Source: Haliscomenobacter sp041740695 (GTDB lineage: Bacteria > Bacteroidota > Bacteroidia > Chitinophagales > Saprospiraceae). Taken from it: DNA of 64,000 nt. The DNA lies in assembly GCF_041740695.1 (NCBI RefSeq), contig NZ_JBGSLK010000052.1:7712-71711 (forward strand), in the 5' to 3' direction. Below are positions 34,736 to 43,200 of this stretch, one piece after another (the first letter of the stretch is position 1; each line of letters begins with the position of its first letter). The notes beneath the pieces are model-generated. The model was not told the origin of the DNA. It was given only the letters and a program-made list of their open reading frames with translations, and made no database searches. The position numbers and the translations under genes are program-made.

Positions 34736-34780
34736 CGTTGTGTATTAGGTTTCAGCACTCGATACCAGCCAACAAATGCA

Positions 34781-36052
34781 ATGAATAAACCGACACCAAG
34801 GAAAAGTAAATTTTTCCGTTTTTGGAAAGTGTTAGGCCCTGGCCTCATCACGGGTGCCAGCGACGACGACCCATCGGGCATCGCTACGTATTCACAAGCA
34901 GGGGCTGCGTTTGGGCTTTCCACACTTTGGACGGCCCTGATCGCTTTTCCACTCATGGCGGCCTTGCAACAAATGTGTGCCAAAATTGGCCTGGTCACCG
35001 GACATGGATTAACGGGGGCATTGAAAGAACATTATCCACGGCCGGTGCTGTATTTGATGGTGTTGTTCAGTTTTCCGGCCATTGTCATGAACATTGGTGC
35101 CGACATCGCCGCGATGGGTGCTGTTGGAAATTTGTTGTTTCCGGCCATTGAAACCACCTATTTTAGTGTTTTTTTTACCATACTCCTGCTGGTGCTGATC
35201 GTTTATTTGCCCTATCAAAAAATCGCTTCGATCCTAAAATACCTCTGCTTGGTACTATTGGTGTATTTGATTGTCCCGTTTTTATACCCACAAGATTGGC
35301 TGGCCGTATTAAAAGCTACGTTTATCCCCAGCATCCAATTCAATAAAGAATTCATCAGCATCCTGGTCGGTATTCTCGGCACTACAATTTCCCCCTACCT
35401 GTTCTTTTGGCAGGCATCGATGGAAGTGGAAGAAATGAAACACAAAACCAAACATCTGGTCGTGAATAAAAAAGTGATTCACGAGATGGAGCAAGATGTG
35501 GATTTTGGCATGTCTTTTTCGGGATTGGTAATGTTTTTTATCATCCTCACCACGGGCACCGTATTGTTCAAAGGGGGCATCCATCAAATAGATACGGTTG
35601 AACAAGCCGCTTTGGCTTTAAAACCCCTGGCAGGTAATGCCGCGTACTTGCTTTTTGCCGTTGGTGTCATCGGTACGGGATTGCTGGCCATTCCGGTGTT
35701 AAGTGGTTGTCTTTCTTACATCATCACCGAAACCTTTGGCTGGGAGCAGGGCCTGGATAAAAAATTCCACGAGGCCAAAGCTTTTTACATCGTGATTGCG
35801 ATTTCACTCATGCTTGGGCTATCCTTGAATTACATTGGGATTTCACCGATTCAAGCCTTGATCTATTCTGCCATCTTTTATGGCATGACCGCACCAGTAT
35901 TGATCGCCATTATCTTACACATTGCCAACAACAAGTCCATTATGGGCAAACACACGAATACCCGAACTGCAAACGTCCTGGGATTTGCGGCATTGACCAT
36001 CATGACCCTTGCTGCTGTCTTTCTGTTACTGTTTCAGTTTGGCGTGTTGTAA
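34781..36052 (+). CDS. Nramp-related divalent cation transporter with atypical metal site
   Basis: A 423-aa membrane protein with about 11 helices. It begins FRFWKVLGPGLITGASDDDPSGIATYSQAGAAFG, which corresponds to helix 1 of Nramp. Classical Nramp has DPGN here; this protein has DPSG. Helix 6 reads TTISPYLFFWQASMEVEE where Mn/Fe transporters have a conserved Met-Pro-His. The metal-coordinating methionine is therefore missing. Substrate selectivity is likely different from Mn2+/Fe2+; magnesium is one possibility. A hydrophilic cytoplasmic stretch (EMKHKTKHLVVNKKVIHEMEQD) follows helix 6. The 40-bp deleted copy of the family A palindrome begins at the base after the stop. Confidence 0.88.
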   Translation: MNKPTPRKSKFFRFWKVLGPGLITGASDDDPSGIATYSQAGAAFGLSTLWTALIAFPLMAALQQMCAKIGLVTGHGLTGALKEHYPRPVLYLMVLFSFPAIVMNIGADIAAMGAVGNLLFPAIETTYFSVFFTILLLVLIVYLPYQKIASILKYLCLVLLVYLIVPFLYPQDWLAVLKATFIPSIQFNKEFISILVGILGTTISPYLFFWQASMEVEEMKHKTKHLVVNKKVIHEMEQDVDFGMSFSGLVMFFIILTTGTVLFKGGIHQIDTVEQAALALKPLAGNAAYLLFAVGVIGTGLLAIPVLSGCLSYIITETFGWEQGLDKKFHEAKAFYIVIAISLMLGLSLNYIGISPIQALIYSAIFYGMTAPVLIAIILHIANNKSIMGKHTNTRTANVLGFAALTIMTLAAVFLLLFQFGVL

Positions 36053-36092
36053 GGGGCGATAAAAAAATAAGTGATCATTTTGCCCCACTACT
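36053..36092 (+). repeat. family A palindrome, copy 4, internally deleted
   Basis: Only 40 bp remain: GGGGCGATAAAAAAATAAGT then GATCATTTTGCC joined directly to CCACTACT. In full copies the tract TTTTGCC occurs twice, once before the inner stem and once at the 3' end (CTTATTTTTGCCCC). The deletion runs from one TTTTGCC to the other and removes about 80 bp. It starts immediately after the TAA of the transporter gene. Confidence 0.9.
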
Positions 36093-36105
36093 AAGCTGCT
36101 GTCAA

Positions 36106-37068
36106 CTAGTGTACCTTCAATACAATTTTCCCAAACTGCCCACCTTCCTCCATCCGTTGAAAAGCTTGTGCGCCATCTTTTAGGCTAAATACCTGATCGA
36201 TGACGGGATGAATCTTGTGTTCAGCAACAAATGCGAGCATCTCTACAAACTCTTCTTCGGTTCCCATCGTACTGCCTAAAACCTCCAATTGTTTCCAGAA
36301 CAAAATCTGGGGGCTAAAATTGGGCACCGCTCCAATGGTCCCACCATAAGAAACTACTCTTGCACCTGATTTGCACAGTTTTAACAATAATCCAAAACCC
36401 TCACCACCGGCTCCATCGATCACGATGTCGAATCCTCCGGCAGCCTCCAGTTGTTTGTTCCAGTCTGGCGCTTGGTAGTTGACCCCTCCGGTAGCACCCA
36501 AGGCAATGGCCCGCTCGATTTTCTCATCTGAACTGGAAGTAATCCAAACCTCCGCACCTACCGCCTTGGCAAATTGCAGGGCAAACAAGGCTACTCCACC
36601 CCCAATCCCGGTGATTAAAACCCGGTCTCCTGCGGTACAACGCCCTTTGGTAAACAAGGCTCGATAGGCGGTCAATCCGGCCAAGGGTAGTGCTGCTGCT
36701 TCTTTCCAAGTTAAATGGTGCGGTTTTGGGTAGATCTGGCTTGCTGGAATGGCAATTTTTTCGGACAATGTGCCATTGCTGGGCAAACCCAAAATCTGGA
36801 AGTTTTTGCCTTGAAAACGGGGATCATCACCCCAGTCTAGCGCCGGATTGATCACCACTTCCTTTCCGTCACAAATGCCCGCACCATCCGATCCTAAAAT
36901 AATGGGAAACCGAATGCCCGCGTATTTACCTTGGGTAACGAATAGGTCACGGTGGTTGAGCGCTGCAGCCTTGATGGTTACGATGACTTCCCCTTCGGCA
37001 AGGATGGGATCGGCAGCTTCTTGATAAACGGGGAGCGAGTTGGCTTCAGTAAGGACGAGTGCTTTCAC
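36106..37068 (-). CDS. zinc-binding-type alcohol dehydrogenase/quinone oxidoreductase-like protein
   Basis: A 320-aa medium-chain dehydrogenase/reductase. The N-terminal GroES-like part contains ALNHRDLFVTQGKYAGIRFPIILGSDGAG. The Rossmann part contains VLITGIGGGVALFALQFAKAVGAEVWITSSSDEK (NAD(P)-binding glycine motif) and ALGATGGVNY. The structural-zinc cysteine cluster is not present, so it is nearer to quinone-oxidoreductase-like members than to zinc alcohol dehydrogenases. The start codon is GTG (VKALVLTEANSLP). It is convergent with the Nramp-like gene and divergent from the Uma2 gene. The substrate is unknown. Confidence 0.9.
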   Translation of the reverse strand: MKALVLTEANSLPVYQEAADPILAEGEVIVTIKAAALNHRDLFVTQGKYAGIRFPIILGSDGAGICDGKEVVINPALDWGDDPRFQGKNFQILGLPSNGTLSEKIAIPASQIYPKPHHLTWKEAAALPLAGLTAYRALFTKGRCTAGDRVLITGIGGGVALFALQFAKAVGAEVWITSSSDEKIERAIALGATGGVNYQAPDWNKQLEAAGGFDIVIDGAGGEGFGLLLKLCKSGARVVSYGGTIGAVPNFSPQILFWKQLEVLGSTMGTEEEFVEMLAFVAEHKIHPVIDQVFSLKDGAQAFQRMEEGGQFGKIVLKVH

Positions 37069-37146
37069 AGTGTGGCTTTTTTATTTGGAAAACAAATGTT
37101 GTATAGGCTTGTTGTGCAAGCCTGTGCAAACTTCCTCAAAATTGCT

Positions 37147-37154
37147 TATTTTTG
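37147..37154 (+). promoter_or_regulatory. candidate -7 promoter element of the Uma2 gene
   Basis: TATTTTTG matches TAnnTTTG, 32 bases before the ATG at 37186. No clear -33 element was seen at standard spacing. Confidence 0.4.
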
Positions 37155-37185
37155 TTGAAAGAAGCATAGGAAATACAAAAAACGC

Positions 37186-37740
37186 ATGGCAATCCAGGTT
37201 CAAAAACACTTGTTCACAGTGGCCGAATACCACAAGATGGCGGAGGCCGGTATCTTGCCTGAGCGAGGTGTAGAATTAATCAATGGAGAAATTATTGAGA
37301 TGAGTCCAATTGGAAGTAAACATGCCAAAATTGTCAAGAAGTTAAACAGTCTGCTGAACAAGCTGGTAGGTGATAGATTCATCGTTAGTGTGCAAGACCC
37401 GATTGTCGCCAGCGATTTGTCGGAGCCAGAACCCGATGTTGCAGTACTCAAATACCGTAGTGATTTTTATGAAAATGCATTGCCCAAAGGAGAGGACGTT
37501 TTATTGGCCATTGAGGTAGCCGACACCACCTTAAGTTATGACAGCAAAGTAAAATTGCCCATCTACGCCGCGAGTGGTATACCTGAATGTTGGATCATCA
37601 ACCTAGCTAAAAAGGAAATTCAGGTGTATTGGGAAACAAATGGCGCTGACTATCGTTTTCGCGAAAAAGTTCAGCTTGAGGATACCATCCAGGCCAAAAA
37701 TGTTCCATTGACCCTGACTTTAGCAGAAATTTTTCATTAG
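37186..37740 (+). CDS. Uma2 family (DUF820) putative restriction-like endonuclease
   Basis: A 184-aa protein of the Uma2/DUF820 family with a PD-(D/E)XK-like core. HLFTVAEYHKMAEAGILPERGVELINGEIIEMSPIGSKHA is the family opening. SEPEPDVAVLKY carries the acidic pair, LLAIEVADTTLSYDSKVKLPIYAASGIPECWIINL carries the E-x-(A/V) and lysine, and EIQVY follows. The family is abundant in cyanobacteria and filamentous bacteria and its role is unsettled; nuclease activity is inferred from fold only. It appears to be a single-gene unit before the kinase/acyl-CoA dehydrogenase pair. Confidence 0.9.
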   Translation: MAIQVQKHLFTVAEYHKMAEAGILPERGVELINGEIIEMSPIGSKHAKIVKKLNSLLNKLVGDRFIVSVQDPIVASDLSEPEPDVAVLKYRSDFYENALPKGEDVLLAIEVADTTLSYDSKVKLPIYAASGIPECWIINLAKKEIQVYWETNGADYRFREKVQLEDTIQAKNVPLTLTLAEIFH

Positions 37741-37782
37741 CACAGAAATCTTCCTATTTTGTTAGCGAAAATCCGCTAAGCA

Positions 37783-38850
37783 ATGACCAACATCAGACTT
37801 GATGCAGCCGGCGAACCCAGAGTAGGAGAGGAGCTGCCCCTGGAAAAGCTCAACGACTATTTGCATGCAGCTATTCCGGGGTTTGGCGATATCATGCAGG
37901 TAAGCCAATTTGGCGGAGGTTATTCTAATCTAACTTATCTTCTACAAACAACAGACCACGCTTACGTACTGCGTCGCCCCCCTTTCGGTGCCAAAGACAT
38001 CAAAAAAGGACACGACATGGCCCGGGAGTACCAGATCCTAAGCACGCTACATCAGGCAGGATACCGTAAAATACCTCAAGTTTTGCTTTGTTGTGACGAC
38101 GAAAGCATGTTGGGTTTCCCCTTTTACCTCATGGAGAAAATCGAAGGTGTGATCCTGCGGGGAAAAATGGGCCATAAGTTGAACATCCCTGCTGAACAAA
38201 TGCGGCGATTGTCCTATTCCCTGATCGATGCCTTGGTGGAACTGCACCAGATCGACATTGTGCAAACGGGCTTGACCCAAATTGGCAAACCGGAAGGCTA
38301 CATCCAACGCCAGGTGGAAGGCTGGAGCAAACGTTACGAAGCGGCGCAAACCGACGATATTCCCCAAATGTTGGAATTGGCCAACTGGTTACAGCAGCAC
38401 TTACCCACAGAAGGGCGTCCAACTCTCATCCACAACGACTTCAAATACGATAACGCCATTTTGCATCCAGATACCCTGGAGATCATTGCCCTATTGGATT
38501 GGGAAATGAGCACGGTGGGGGATCCACTCATGGACCTGGGCACCTGCCTGTCGTACTGGTGCGAGACCGAAGACTCCGATTTTGAAAAAACCTTCAACGT
38601 CTCCTGGTTGCCGGGGAATTTAACCCGCCAGGAAATCGCCGCGTATTACCAGGAAAAGAGTGGTCGGGATACTTCGAATATCCTGTATTTCTATGTTTTT
38701 GGTTTGTTCAAAAATGCGGTGATCATGCAGCAGATTTATAGCCGCTACAAGAAGGGGTATACGAAGGATGAGCGCTTCGCTATGTTGATTTGGGGCGTGC
38801 AGGAACTGGCGAAAAAAGCGATTCACACACTTGAAAAAGGAAAATTGTAA
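37783..38850 (+). CDS. aminoglycoside-phosphotransferase-fold kinase paired with acyl-CoA dehydrogenase
   Basis: A 355-aa APH/choline-kinase-fold protein. FGGGYSNLTYLLQTTDHAYVLRRPPFG is the nucleotide-binding N-lobe with ATP-binding Arg-Arg-Pro-Pro typical of the ACAD10/11-like branch. The catalytic loop is LIHNDFKYDNAI (HxDxxxxN) and the metal site is ALLDWEMSTVGDPLMDLGTCL. In Pseudomonas LvaA and in animal ACAD10/11 such kinases phosphorylate a 4-hydroxyacyl-CoA, which a partner acyl-CoA dehydrogenase converts onward. Here the dehydrogenase is the next gene on the same strand. The substrate is inferred from family context, not shown by sequence. Confidence 0.88.
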   Translation: MTNIRLDAAGEPRVGEELPLEKLNDYLHAAIPGFGDIMQVSQFGGGYSNLTYLLQTTDHAYVLRRPPFGAKDIKKGHDMAREYQILSTLHQAGYRKIPQVLLCCDDESMLGFPFYLMEKIEGVILRGKMGHKLNIPAEQMRRLSYSLIDALVELHQIDIVQTGLTQIGKPEGYIQRQVEGWSKRYEAAQTDDIPQMLELANWLQQHLPTEGRPTLIHNDFKYDNAILHPDTLEIIALLDWEMSTVGDPLMDLGTCLSYWCETEDSDFEKTFNVSWLPGNLTRQEIAAYYQEKSGRDTSNILYFYVFGLFKNAVIMQQIYSRYKKGYTKDERFAMLIWGVQELAKKAIHTLEKGKL

Positions 38851-38869
38851 ACGATTTTTGATAAAAACT

Positions 38870-38984
38870 CCTAAGGTGATTCTTTAGTGTCTTAGGTTTC
38901 TTAGGTGGTGAAAAACCAAAACCTGCGTAGCAGGTCAATACTTCACCACCTAAGAAACCTAAGACACCGAAGAAACACCTTAGG
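38870..38984. repeat. family D element 1: TTAGGTTTC-arm inverted repeat
   Basis: The left arm runs from CCTAAGGTGATTCTTTAGTG through CTTAGGTTTCTTAGGTGGTG. The right arm is its complement (CACCACCTAAGAAACCTAAG ... CACCTTAGG). The centre contains the small palindrome ACCTGCGTAGCAGGT. It shares a 22-bp identical block with 44136-44222. It lies between the kinase and acyl-CoA dehydrogenase genes. Confidence 0.88.
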
Positions 38985-39003
38985 GAAGCAGCTGCCCTAC
39001 ATT

Positions 39004-40200
39004 ATGTTGACAGAACTCATCAAAACCGAGCGCATCAAAAAGCTCCTCCCCGCCATCCACACCTTCATGGCCGAGGAAGTTTTTCCCCATGACTTGCAGT
39101 GGCTCAAACAGTCCTGGGCAGAACTACAACCGACACTGAACGCCTTACGCGAAAAAGTCAAAGCCAATGGCTGGTGGTTGCCCTGCTTCGATCCCCATTA
39201 CGGCGGTATGGGCATGAGCTTGCTGGAGCACGCTTTCATCGCTGAGGCAGTAGGTGGCTCGCCCTTTGGCTATTACCTCTTCAACTGCCAGGCACCCGAT
39301 ATCGGCAACATGGAATTACTGCACCTGGCAGGCACCGCAGCGCAAAAAGACCAGTTTTTGACCCCACTCGCGGCTGGTGAAACCCGCAGCTGTTTTGCCA
39401 TGACCGAACCGGAATTTGCAGGCAGCAACCCCGTGCGCATGGGCACCACCGCCGTACGGGAAGGTAATGAATACCTGATCAACGGCCACAAATGGTTCAC
39501 CACGGCCTTTGATGGCTCCACTTTTACCATTGTGATGGCGGTGACCGATCCCGAAGCCGCGCCCCACCAACGGGCCAGTATGATCCTGGTGCCGACGAAT
39601 ACGCTAGGGCTCCAATTCATCCGCAATATCTCCATCATGGGGCACCCCGGCTCTGGCTGGATGAGCCATTCGGAGATTCGGTTTGACAATGTCCGCGTAC
39701 CCGTCGAGAACCTGATCGGTACTGAAGGCAGCGGCTTCCAACTCGCCCAAGCACGCCTGGGCCCCGGCCGCATCCACCACTGCATGCGTTGGATGGGCAT
39801 TTGTGAACGCGCCTTTGCTCAAATGTGCCGCTACGCCGCCACCCGCGAAATTGAAGACGGGGTGATGCTGGGCGAAAAACAAATGGTACAACTCATGATC
39901 GCCGAAAGCCGCGCGGAAATTGACGCAGCCAAACTGATGGTGCTGAGCACCGCCCTGCTGATGGAAAAAGCGGGCCAAAAAGCGGCGGCGGAACAGGTGT
40001 CAGCCATCAAGTTTTTTACAGCCAAGGTGCTGGGCGATGTACTGGATCGGGCGATTCAGGTGCACGGCGGACTGGGGATCACCGATGATACCATTTTGGC
40101 CTTTTATTACCGGGAGGAACGGGCAGCCAGAATTTATGACGGGACGGATGAGACGCATAAGGCGTCGCTGGCGCGGAAAATTTTGAAGAAATACAGGTAA
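39004..40200 (+). CDS. acyl-CoA dehydrogenase, ACAD10/11-like
   Basis: A 398-aa protein from the ATG at 39004; the frame is open upstream through the family D repeat, which is not coding. Acyl-CoA dehydrogenase features: CFAMTEPEFAGSNPVRMGTTA (FAD/substrate loop), GHKWFTTAFDGSTFTIVMAV, PGSGWMSHSEIRFDNVRVP, GRIHHCMRWMGICERAF, and the C-terminal QVHGGLGITDDTILAFYYREERAARIYDGTDETHKASLARKIL. The last motif is typical of the branch that teams with APH-fold kinases. The enzyme uses FAD in the cytosol. The family D element separates it from the kinase by about 150 bases, so co-transcription would carry a long hairpin between the two reading frames. Confidence 0.92.
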   Translation: MLTELIKTERIKKLLPAIHTFMAEEVFPHDLQWLKQSWAELQPTLNALREKVKANGWWLPCFDPHYGGMGMSLLEHAFIAEAVGGSPFGYYLFNCQAPDIGNMELLHLAGTAAQKDQFLTPLAAGETRSCFAMTEPEFAGSNPVRMGTTAVREGNEYLINGHKWFTTAFDGSTFTIVMAVTDPEAAPHQRASMILVPTNTLGLQFIRNISIMGHPGSGWMSHSEIRFDNVRVPVENLIGTEGSGFQLAQARLGPGRIHHCMRWMGICERAFAQMCRYAATREIEDGVMLGEKQMVQLMIAESRAEIDAAKLMVLSTALLMEKAGQKAAAEQVSAIKFFTAKVLGDVLDRAIQVHGGLGITDDTILAFYYREERAARIYDGTDETHKASLARKILKKYR

Positions 40201-40223
40201 TTGGTTATCTAATACCCTCAATC

Positions 40224-43200
40224 ATGTCTTTGCCAAAATCTGCAAATATGAAATCCAAACTCTACGCTTTTTCCCTTGCCTTGCTCGGTTTTGCTTGGTT
40301 TGCCTTGATGCCCAAAGCACTTAAACCAAAGGCCCCTCTAGCCAATGCCACCGAATTTCGCCTGGTCCAAGACGAGGCACTCGGCACCATTGCAGTTTTT
40401 ACCACCAAAGGAAAAACGCCTGTGCTGACCCAAAATGCCAAAGCTGATTTTCGGCCTTTTTTGCATCCCATCGTCGCCCCGGATGGCAATGGCGTCCTGA
40501 CCGAATACAGCCCCGGCCACCACAAACACCAAACTGGTATTTATTGGGGTTTCACCCGGGTCAATGGGCGGGATTATTTTCACCACCCGGAAGGGGATTA
40601 CTGGCGGCGGGTTTCCGCTACGGTCATCAAAGCCAAAGGGCCAGAGGTAAAATGGGAAACCGTGTACGATCTGCTCGATGAAAAGGGCAATACTGTGCTG
40701 ACCGAAACCCAAACCTGGACCATGCGGGAGCAAGACGGCAAATACCTCCTGGATTTGGAATGGGCGGGTGAAGCCCAAACCGATGTCACGATTGGCAAAT
40801 ACGATTACGGCGGGCTGTTTGTACGTATGCCCTGGAAAGAGGGCATCAAAGGTGAAGTGATCAATGCCGCCCGGCAACGCAACGAAAAAGCCGAAGGCCA
40901 ACGCGCTGGCTGGGTCGATGTAGGCATGCAAATTGAAGGGCGGAACGATTGGGCGCATATTGCCATTTTGGATCACCCCGAAAACAAAGGGTTCCCCCAA
41001 ACCTGGCGGGTAGATGGACAATTGGGCATCGGCCCTGCGCGGGCCCGTGCTGCTGATTGGCAAATCCCCAAAGGCAAAGTGGAGGTCATCAAATACCAAT
41101 TGGTCTTGTACACTAGCACACTCGACGATGTGAAAATGAACAGCATCTGGAGCGCATTCAGTGGCCAGGATATGATGTATTCACTATGGGGCATTGCACA
41201 GGCAGAAGGGCGCGACGCCAAGTTTTTGTCCCCGGAGGAGGCCGTTAAGGCGATGACACTCAAGGAAGGATTTGCAGTGAACACTTGGGCTTCCGAACCG
41301 ATGATAACCCAACCGATGGCCTTTTGTTGGGACGACCGAGGCCGACTCTGGGTGGCCGAAAACCGCGACTACGAATCCCGGGGATACGGGTTTTCTAAAG
41401 CAGGCAATAGCCGCATTTTGATTCTGGAAGATACCAACCACGATGGAATGGCCGATTCAAAAAAAGTATTTTTAGAAGGCATTGCCTTTCCTGCAGCCAT
41501 CGCAGTGGGCTTTGATGGCCTGTTTTTGGGCGCACCGCCCAACTTACTTTTTGTACCCGACAAAAACCACGACGATGTGGCCGATATGGATAACATCGAA
41601 GTGCGACTAACTGGTTGGGGCATCCGCGATCGGCACGAGACCTTGAACAGTCTGCATTGGGGGCCAGATGGCTGGTTGTATGGTTGCCAGGGTTTTGCTA
41701 CGCCCTCCAAAGTGCGCAAACCTACGGGCAAAGGCCGGATTTACAAGCACAACGATCCTTTTCCTGAAGACATCCTTAATGCTACGGAGGGGGTAGACAT
41801 CAACGGCGGGGTCTGGCGTTACCACCCGATCAAAGACAAATTTGAAGTAGTCGCCCACGGATTCAGCAATCCCTGGGGCATTGATTACGACGCCAAGGGG
41901 CAGCTGTTCATCAGCGCCTGCGTCATTCCGCATATGTGGCACATCATACCCGGAGGTGTTTACCACCGCCAGGGTGGGCAACATTTCAATCCCTATTTGT
42001 ACAGCGACATTCGCACCATTGCTGAACACAGCCACCGTTCCGCGCATGGCGGTGCCAGGGTGTATCAGTCCGATGCCTTTCCTGCGGAACATCAGGGTCG
42101 TATTTTTATGGCCAACATCCATGAACACGCCGTTTTATCGGATGTTTTGGAACCAAAAGGCTCCGGTTTTGTGGCCAAACACGGCGATGATCTACTTTTG
42201 GCCAACAATGCCCAATGGGTGGGCTTCAGCATGGAAGTTGGCCCCGACGGTGGCGTGTATGTGCTGGACTGGCACGATGCGGATATTTGTGGCAAAGAGG
42301 TGTTGAATGGAGAAACCGGGCGGGTATTCAGAATCATGCCGACTGCTTCCTTGGCAAAAAACTGGGAAGGACGCTTTGGGGATTTGACTAAATTGTCGGA
42401 TGTACAATTGGTGGAATTGCAAAAAAGCCCCAGCGATTGGCATTCCCGCCGGGCCAGATTGATTTTGCAGAGCAGAGCAAGCAAAACGGCGCTGGACAAA
42501 ACGGCAGTCGCCAACCTGCAAAGCATTTTTCAAAGTCATCCGAATCCAGACTACCGACTCCGCGCCCTATGGAGCTTGCATACCACGGGAAACCTGACTG
42601 CGGCAGCACTACTCAGTTCACTCAACAATGCCGATCCCCATATTCGGGCCTGGGCCATTCAGTTGTTGTGTGAAGACAAAGCGCCTTCCAGCGCAGCGGT
42701 AGACAAGTTTGTAGCCCTGGCCAAAGCAGACCCTTCGCCCGTGGTAAGGCTCTACTTGGCTTCCGCCATGCAGCGACTCGACAACGAATCCGCCTGGAAA
42801 ATTGCCGAGCAATTGGTCAAACACGGTGAAGACCAGGCCGACCACAACTTGCCCAAAATGATCTGGTTTGGCCTCGAACCATTGGTGAAAGCCAACTCAA
42901 ATCGTGCACTGGCACTGGCTGCACAAGCCGAAATTCCGCTCATCTCCCGGTACGTAGCCCGGCGCATTGTGGATGCCAATTCACCCGAGCTGTTGGTCAG
43001 CGCCTTGGAAAAGAACCCCAAGCAGAAATTGAATCTGCTGGAAGGCATGCGCGATGGTCTGGAAGGTAGAACCGACCTGAAAGCGCCCGGCAATTGGGCG
43101 GCGCTCTACACCAAATTGCGCCAGGCCAAAGGCCCCACCCAGGATCTGGCCACTCAAATTGCCCAACGTTTTGGGGATACCGAGGCCAGCCAAAAGGCCT

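Noticed and set aside
23868..37740. Defence island built on the ADP-ribosylglycohydrolase, AAA+ and Uma2 genes
   Set aside because: These genes are separated by ordinary housekeeping and metabolic genes, are not in one operon, and no restriction, toxin or other defence partner is adjacent.
38905..39003. Upstream extension of the acyl-CoA dehydrogenase frame
   Set aside because: It is encoded by the arm of the family D inverted repeat and has no dehydrogenase similarity; the ATG at 39004 fits the family.
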